Below are positions 59,671 to 64,000 of a DNA stretch of 64,000 nt, piece by piece. Under the pieces are notes generated by a model. It was not told the DNA's origin. It saw nothing but the letters and a program-made list of their open reading frames with translations, and did not search any database. Every line of letters begins with the position of its first letter. The stretch's first letter is position 1. Position numbers and translations under genes: made by a program. The DNA is from an uncultured Bacteroidota bacterium (GTDB lineage: Bacteria > Bacteroidota > Bacteroidia > AKYH767-A > 2013-40CM-41-45), in the NCBI GenBank assembly GCA_937871435.1, contig CALMQM010000040.1, forward strand, positions 1 to 64,000, given 5' to 3'.

Positions 59671-61278
59671 TCACAATCCGCCGACTATTTGATCCTTCGG
59701 ATATTTGACAGTAAATTTCAAATTCCGGATCTCCGTTTGAGTCGGTTGTACACTAAGCTTCCAGGTTATTTTTCCGCTTTCCTTATTATAATCACCGGAG
59801 GAATAGTCATTCAGATTGACTTTTATGTCATCATTTTTGGAAACAGGAATCTGATCCTGTAAGGTCAAATCAATTGCTTCCTTTTTTCCATTTCTGACGG
59901 TGATTTTATAATTCAATTCTTTCACCATATTTCCACCTACAAATTTGGAAGTACTCAGGTCTTTTTGTTTTTCACGAAGAATGACAATTTTCTTATCGCG
60001 TCCCAAAGATAAATCCAAAGTATCTCTTGTATTACGTGGATTGATACTGGATTCTCCAACAAAATTTCCTTCGAAATACACATTTGAATTTCCCGGTAAC
60101 AAATTCAAATTTTCCCATCCCGTAATTTTTGCAATGAGAAATGCATCCTTGTCAATTTTCGGAGCAGCATAATAGCTATAGCTGGCGGGTAAATCATACG
60201 ATTGAATATCGACGGAATATTGTTTGCCATCAGAAAGAATTGTATAAGGTATCTGAATTTCAAAATCAGTGCTGAGTTGATTTTGTTCTACAACAACAGG
60301 TGCTGTATAATCCAAAGAAGCATCCTTTCTGGATCCTCTTACTCCAGGCTGGGTTACAACAACTTCTGATAATTGCAATTTGTTGGAAAGATTTATTCCT
60401 TGCAATTCACTGTAGTTTCTGTAAAAATCCAGGTACCATGGTGACAACTCAGGTTTATTTCCACCGAGTGAAGGATTCCCTGTCGATAATGTCAACTTTA
60501 CATCTTTCCAATTTTCACCTGTACTTTGAGAAATATCTGCCTTGTAAGCAAGTTGAATCGGACTTTGAATATCCGTAGCTCGAATATCGTATTTTGGAAT
60601 CCAGGATGCTCCATCCACAAAATAACTCAATGTAAAATTCACCGGTACTCTACTCTTTGTTGAAACAGTGATAAGGAGCTTACCTGACGGAACATTTTGT
60701 TTCGCGTTCAACGTCTGCCATTGATTGTAGATTTTTGTTCTTTTCTCGGTTAATCTCTTCGCTTCAGCATGTACATCAATTAATTTTACTGTAAGTTCAA
60801 TCATCCGTTCACGAAAAAGATCAGCGACTTCTTTGAGATTATCCGGATCAACACCAATATTTGCTCCTCCGACAGATTTGTTCGCATTGAGCAAGGCAGA
60901 TTCCTGCGTATACACATTATCCAAGCCGGTATTCTTTTCAATTTCAAGATCCAGTTTTTTCAATGAATCAGCCAGCTGAGCTACTTCCGGAGATGATTTT
61001 TCTCCATCCAAAAAGTTCAATTCATGCACAACTGAAAGAAGAGTAAAATTTCCGATATCAGAAACGGTGATCGAATTTTTGTTAATTCTGGCTGATAATT
61101 CCGGTATCACTAATTGTGTCACACCCGCATCCACAGTCGTCTGAATGCTTCTGCTTACCTGCGCACCACTTTGATACACTCTGACATTTTTTATCTCCGA
61201 ACTACTGACTATTTTCTGATTCTGTGCAGTAGCCGCTATTGGGAGAAAAAATAAGAGTAAAAAGCTGAAATGTTTCAT
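59671..61278 (-). CDS. DUF4139/MuiA family secreted protein
   Basis: The 535-residue protein has a signal peptide (MKHFSFLLLFFLPIAATA). An N-terminal DUF4140 section follows (about 20-120; IKNVRVYQSGAQVSRSIQT), then a coiled helical part (about 115-190; KRLTEKRTKIYNQWQTLNA). The DUF4139 domain runs to the end (VPVNFTLSYFVDGASWIPKYDIRA, STGENWKDVKLTLSTGNPSL, ELNYKITVRNGKKEAIDLTLQDQIPVSKN). This is the mucoidy-inhibitor MuiA-type family, of unclear biochemical role in the envelope. The AQIS-type loop and WIPxYD strand are classical. The gene lies between the T9SS type B gene and the PorE-like OmpA gene on the same strand. Confidence 0.9.
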   Translation of the reverse strand: MKHFSFLLLFFLPIAATAQNQKIVSSSEIKNVRVYQSGAQVSRSIQTTVDAGVTQLVIPELSARINKNSITVSDIGNFTLLSVVHELNFLDGEKSSPEVAQLADSLKKLDLEIEKNTGLDNVYTQESALLNANKSVGGANIGVDPDNLKEVADLFRERMIELTVKLIDVHAEAKRLTEKRTKIYNQWQTLNAKQNVPSGKLLITVSTKSRVPVNFTLSYFVDGASWIPKYDIRATDIQSPIQLAYKADISQSTGENWKDVKLTLSTGNPSLGGNKPELSPWYLDFYRNYSELQGINLSNKLQLSEVVVTQPGVRGSRKDASLDYTAPVVVEQNQLSTDFEIQIPYTILSDGKQYSVDIQSYDLPASYSYYAAPKIDKDAFLIAKITGWENLNLLPGNSNVYFEGNFVGESSINPRNTRDTLDLSLGRDKKIVILREKQKDLSTSKFVGGNMVKELNYKITVRNGKKEAIDLTLQDQIPVSKNDDIKVNLNDYSSGDYNKESGKITWKLSVQPTQTEIRNLKFTVKYPKDQIVGGL

Positions 61279-61344
61279 GTCAAATAAATTTGTGTTGTAT
61301 TTTTTTTCAGTAATTGTAATACAAAAATCAAAAAAGATAATTCT

Positions 61345-63285
61345 CTATTTTGATGTAACTACAAAAACAGTTCTTCTGTTTCTTGCTTTACCCGACTCAG
61401 TTGCATTGGACGCAATAGGTTTGGTTTCACCAAATCCTTTATATGTCATCCGGGCTTTATCAATTCCACGCGAAACAAGATAATCAAATACCGCTTTCGC
61501 ACGGTTCTCTGATAAAGTCATATTATCATTTGGATTTCCAATGTTGTCTGTATGTCCATGCAAACTAACTCTCAGTTTAGGATTCAATTTCATATAATCA
61601 GAAAACTCATCGAGAACAGTTTTGATTGTATCATTCAAATCAGTGGAGTTTGTATTGAATAAAATATCATTGATAGTATACTGTCCACCTACCTCCAGTT
61701 TCTTCAGTTCAATGTCACGTTTTACGGGTTCTTCGTTAATTGTGTCCCTGGTAGAAATATACTGTGATTCGAAAGCATAACCTTCCTTTTTCACTGACAA
61801 CAATAAATCATGATCAAAATTAACTACAAACGCATATTCTCCTGTCACAGAATCGACATCAATCTTGGTAATTTGTTTTGTTGATGCATCTTTAATTTCA
61901 ATACTGGCTTTTACTATTTCCTCATTCCTGGGACCGTTCATGTCGCCGCGTTGAAAATATACTTTGTTTGGACGTACATCAGGATACAAATCGAAGGAAT
62001 ATATATCGTATCCACCGGCTCCGTTATTTATTTTGTTGGAAGCAAAATAGCCGGTTTTTCCATCGGTGCTCACAAAGAATCCAACTTCGTCCGCTTCGGT
62101 ATTGATAGGATATCCAATATTCACCGGCTTGCCCCAATGGCCTTTGTCATCCATTTTACTCATAAAAATATCATAGCCACCAAGTCCGGGCAAACTGTCT
62201 GAAGAAAAATACAAACTCCTGCTGTCGCTATGAAGAAATGGCGACTTTTCATTTCCGTTTGTATTGATTGTACTCCCTAATCTTATTGCTTTGGACCATG
62301 AACCATCTTCTCGCTTTGTGGTATAATAAATATCGATACCGGAAATAGAATCTCTGGCAGAAGCAAAATAAAGTGTCTTGCCGTCTGATGATATACTGGG
62401 CTGCGAATCCCATTGCATAGGGTCATTGACACTTGGACCCAGATTTCGGATTTCAGACCAGTGTCCATCAACAAAATCAGAAGTGCAGATATCAAAATTG
62501 CCTTTTGTATTGACTGTAAAAAACAAATGTTTGTTATCAATTGTGATTGATGCTCCGCCTTCATTGTTACTCGAACTTTTGTTGAACGGTTCATCCATCG
62601 GTGCTCCCAAATCAAACACTCCGGGAGCTTTCAGATGAGCAATCATAAATTTCTCTACGCTTTGTGGTGTCAACATATTACGTTCTTTCAACTCATAGCG
62701 TCGCGTAAAGAAGGCGAGTTCATTATCGGGAGAAATGTATGGAAGGTATTCCGGATCTTTGGTTGAAAGATCTTTCACAGGTTGAGGATCAAACGGAACC
62801 GGATGTGCATACAGCTTCGCTTTGACAAGCATTTTTTCTGCTTTGGCTCCATGATCTTCATTGATTCTGTCGAACGACAAAAATTTATTAAAGCAGGTTT
62901 CGGTTTCTTTCCATTTTTTATAATCGAAATACAACCATCCAAGTTGAAAGTACATTTCTGCATCCAGATCAGGACACAATTCCATGACTTTCTTATAACT
63001 CTGTTCCATGGTTTTATCGTCCTTTTTTTTCAGACTGATATTTCCCTGCAACAAATACGCATCCGCGAATTCCGGCTCCGCGTCAATCGCCTTTTCAACA
63101 GCTGCAGCAGCGTCAGTATATTTTTTTGATTTAAATAATGAGGAGGCCTCTTCGAAATATTTTATTGCCTTCTTATTTTCCGTTTTAGGACACGCTCCAT
63201 CCTGAGAATATGCAGAAACCATTGTTCCTGCTAACGAAATCCAAACCAAAATCCACCGACGACATTCAAACACCAGAGAATTCAT
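61345..63285 (-). CDS. PorE-like protein: TPR, PD40 propeller, regulatory domain and OmpA C-terminal domain
   Basis: The 646-residue protein has a signal sequence (about 1-27) and TPR helices (about 35-140; YFEEASSLFKSKKYTDAAAAVEKAI, ADAYLLQGNISLKKKD). A PD40 propeller follows (about 170-430; LPYISPDNELAFFTRRYEL, SISSDGKTLYFASARDSISGIDIYY, DSRSLYFSSDSLPGLGGYDIF), then a carboxypeptidase-regulatory-like domain (about 440-530) and OmpA (about 535-646; LHGHTDNIGNPNDNMTLSENRA). The OmpA end binds peptidoglycan. This order is the architecture of PorE of the type IX secretion machine, which links the PorK/PorN ring system to the cell wall. Many Bacteroidota also have paralogues of this layout, so PorE identity is probable but not certain. 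An AsmA-like gene lies just upstream (9-base gap). Confidence 0.9.
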   Translation of the reverse strand: MNSLVFECRRWILVWISLAGTMVSAYSQDGACPKTENKKAIKYFEEASSLFKSKKYTDAAAAVEKAIDAEPEFADAYLLQGNISLKKKDDKTMEQSYKKVMELCPDLDAEMYFQLGWLYFDYKKWKETETCFNKFLSFDRINEDHGAKAEKMLVKAKLYAHPVPFDPQPVKDLSTKDPEYLPYISPDNELAFFTRRYELKERNMLTPQSVEKFMIAHLKAPGVFDLGAPMDEPFNKSSSNNEGGASITIDNKHLFFTVNTKGNFDICTSDFVDGHWSEIRNLGPSVNDPMQWDSQPSISSDGKTLYFASARDSISGIDIYYTTKREDGSWSKAIRLGSTINTNGNEKSPFLHSDSRSLYFSSDSLPGLGGYDIFMSKMDDKGHWGKPVNIGYPINTEADEVGFFVSTDGKTGYFASNKINNGAGGYDIYSFDLYPDVRPNKVYFQRGDMNGPRNEEIVKASIEIKDASTKQITKIDVDSVTGEYAFVVNFDHDLLLSVKKEGYAFESQYISTRDTINEEPVKRDIELKKLEVGGQYTINDILFNTNSTDLNDTIKTVLDEFSDYMKLNPKLRVSLHGHTDNIGNPNDNMTLSENRAKAVFDYLVSRGIDKARMTYKGFGETKPIASNATESGKARNRRTVFVVTSK

Positions 63286-63294
63286 TGATACAAA

Positions 63295-64000
63295 TTACTT
63301 TTTAAATGGATTAAGATTCTTGAGCTGATCTTTCGCTTTTTGTTCCGCGGCTTTTTTAATACTGTCTGCTTTGGCTTTTGCTTTTGCTTCAGCTTCTTTT
63401 TTTATACGATCTGCTTCCGCGCTCGCTTTTGCTTTTTCCGCATCCAGTTTGGCCTGCGCCTGCGCTTTTAATTTTTCCGCTTCTTCCCTTGCTTTGGCTT
63501 CCGCTTCTGCTTTCTTTTTATCAAATTCCGCTTTGGCAGCGGCTTTCAAATCATCCATGGCTTTTGCTCCTTGTTTATTCAGATCAGTGGAAACTTTTGG
63601 ATCATTTACCGTTCCTCCAATTTTAATTGAAACAGGAATGACATCTCCTACACTGAAATTCGCTCCTTTTGAGTTGGCAGAAGAAATCAAAGTATTCAAA
63701 GCTGCATTGGCTGTTCCGCCAAAAGCCGATCTCGGAATATCGCTGACCATGGTGTAATCAATGGTCTGGTCAAAACCATTCGAACCACCGATTTTACTTT
63801 TGAATCCATTCACATTCACATCAAAAGGATCTACAAACACACGACCATTCATAAATTTGAATGAAGGATTCATCACAGGAATTACGAGTCTTTTCCAGGA
63901 AGGCATTTTAAGAACATCCGCAACCTTATTGAATGCAGGAAAATTCTGAACGACAATGTTGCTTGTATTTAATTTCCCTGCTCCGTTTAATGTATTTACG
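63295..64000 (-). CDS. AsmA-like protein, C-terminal part (5' end outside the window)
   Basis: The frame is open through base 64000, so the beginning of the gene is missing; the visible 234 codons are the C-terminus. They read GAGKLNTSNIVVQNFPAFNK, MNPSFKFMNGRVFVDPFDV and ADLKIGGSNGFDQTIDYTMV-like strands, then VGDVIPVSIKIGGTVNDPKV, the close of an AsmA/DUF748-type C-terminal domain. After this comes an alternating Lys/Ala/Glu helix of about 90 residues (about KAMDDLKAAAKAEFDKKKAE onward) ending NLNPFKK. AsmA-family proteins span the periplasm as lipid-transfer bridges. The ATG at 63906 is internal, not the start. It precedes the PorE-like gene by 9 bases. Confidence 0.85.
   Translation of the reverse strand, partial: VNTLNGAGKLNTSNIVVQNFPAFNKVADVLKMPSWKRLVIPVMNPSFKFMNGRVFVDPFDVNVNGFKSKIGGSNGFDQTIDYTMVSDIPRSAFGGTANAALNTLISSANSKGANFSVGDVIPVSIKIGGTVNDPKVSTDLNKQGAKAMDDLKAAAKAEFDKKKAEAEAKAREEAEKLKAQAQAKLDAEKAKASAEADRIKKEAEAKAKAKADSIKKAAEQKAKDQLKNLNPFKK

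Noticed and set aside
63371-63757. Plus-strand open frame of 128 codons rich in Ala, Phe and Ser
   Set aside because: It is the antisense image of the Lys/Ala/Glu helix of the AsmA-like gene; low-complexity DNA keeps both strands open.

Overview
The window is about 64 kb of chromosomal DNA from a member of the Bacteroidota. The support is AT-rich coding DNA, type IX secretion (T9SS) cargo tails of both type A and type B, a PorE-like OmpA protein, many PD40 beta-propeller and Ig-like surface proteins, candidate TAnnTTTG -7 promoter boxes, and Bacteroidota-type versions of MutL, arginine decarboxylase and Lgt. The genus cannot be settled from the window. No rRNA, tRNA, CRISPR array, insertion sequence, phage gene or plasmid gene was seen. 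The region reads as core genome with a strong envelope and secretion component.

Left part (1-16 kb): a fasciclin-domain lipoprotein cut by the window edge, a GNAT acetyltransferase converging on an M13 metallopeptidase lipoprotein, and a PD40 propeller protein. Then comes a complete RND efflux operon (adaptor, AcrB-type pump, TolC-type channel), followed by nhaA overlapping a SAM methyltransferase. Two small unknown genes, an exported MsrA, a membrane-anchored papain-like protease and a TerB-like protein complete this part.

Middle (16-35 kb): mutL, two adjacent rhomboid proteases, an endonuclease/exonuclease/phosphatase-fold protein and mtaB. Next is a giant 1806-residue matrixin-like surface protein with eleven Ig-like repeats, most on an exact 273-bp period. 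After it come lgt, an inositol-monophosphatase-family gene, a T9SS type A Ig/FN3 protein, a LysM-RlpA protein and a sodium:solute symporter.

Right-middle (35-54 kb): recR, an unusual fusion of a GT2 glycosyltransferase with a WbaP-like membrane module whose catalytic centre is missing, a 2-oxoacid dehydrogenase E2, a TPR/PD40 protein, a DnaQ-like exonuclease and an FAH-family enzyme. An arginine-centred group follows: argS, an arginase-family gene and a divergently transcribed arginine decarboxylase, with an inverted repeat in the divergent promoter gap. Two VOC proteins, a DUF2027/Smr protein, a DedA protein, aroE and uvrB fill the rest.

Right end (54-64 kb): mostly minus-strand envelope genes. 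They are a T9SS type A protein, a DUF2279 protein, a T9SS type B (CHU_C) protein, a DUF4139/MuiA protein, a PorE-like TPR-PD40-OmpA protein and the C-terminal part of an AsmA-like protein with a long charged helical tail.

I found no clear previously undescribed multi-gene system. The observations most worth a second look are the repeat-bearing matrixin, the GT2 plus pseudo-phosphoglycosyltransferase fusion, the arginine cluster with its operator-like repeat, and the tandem rhomboids.
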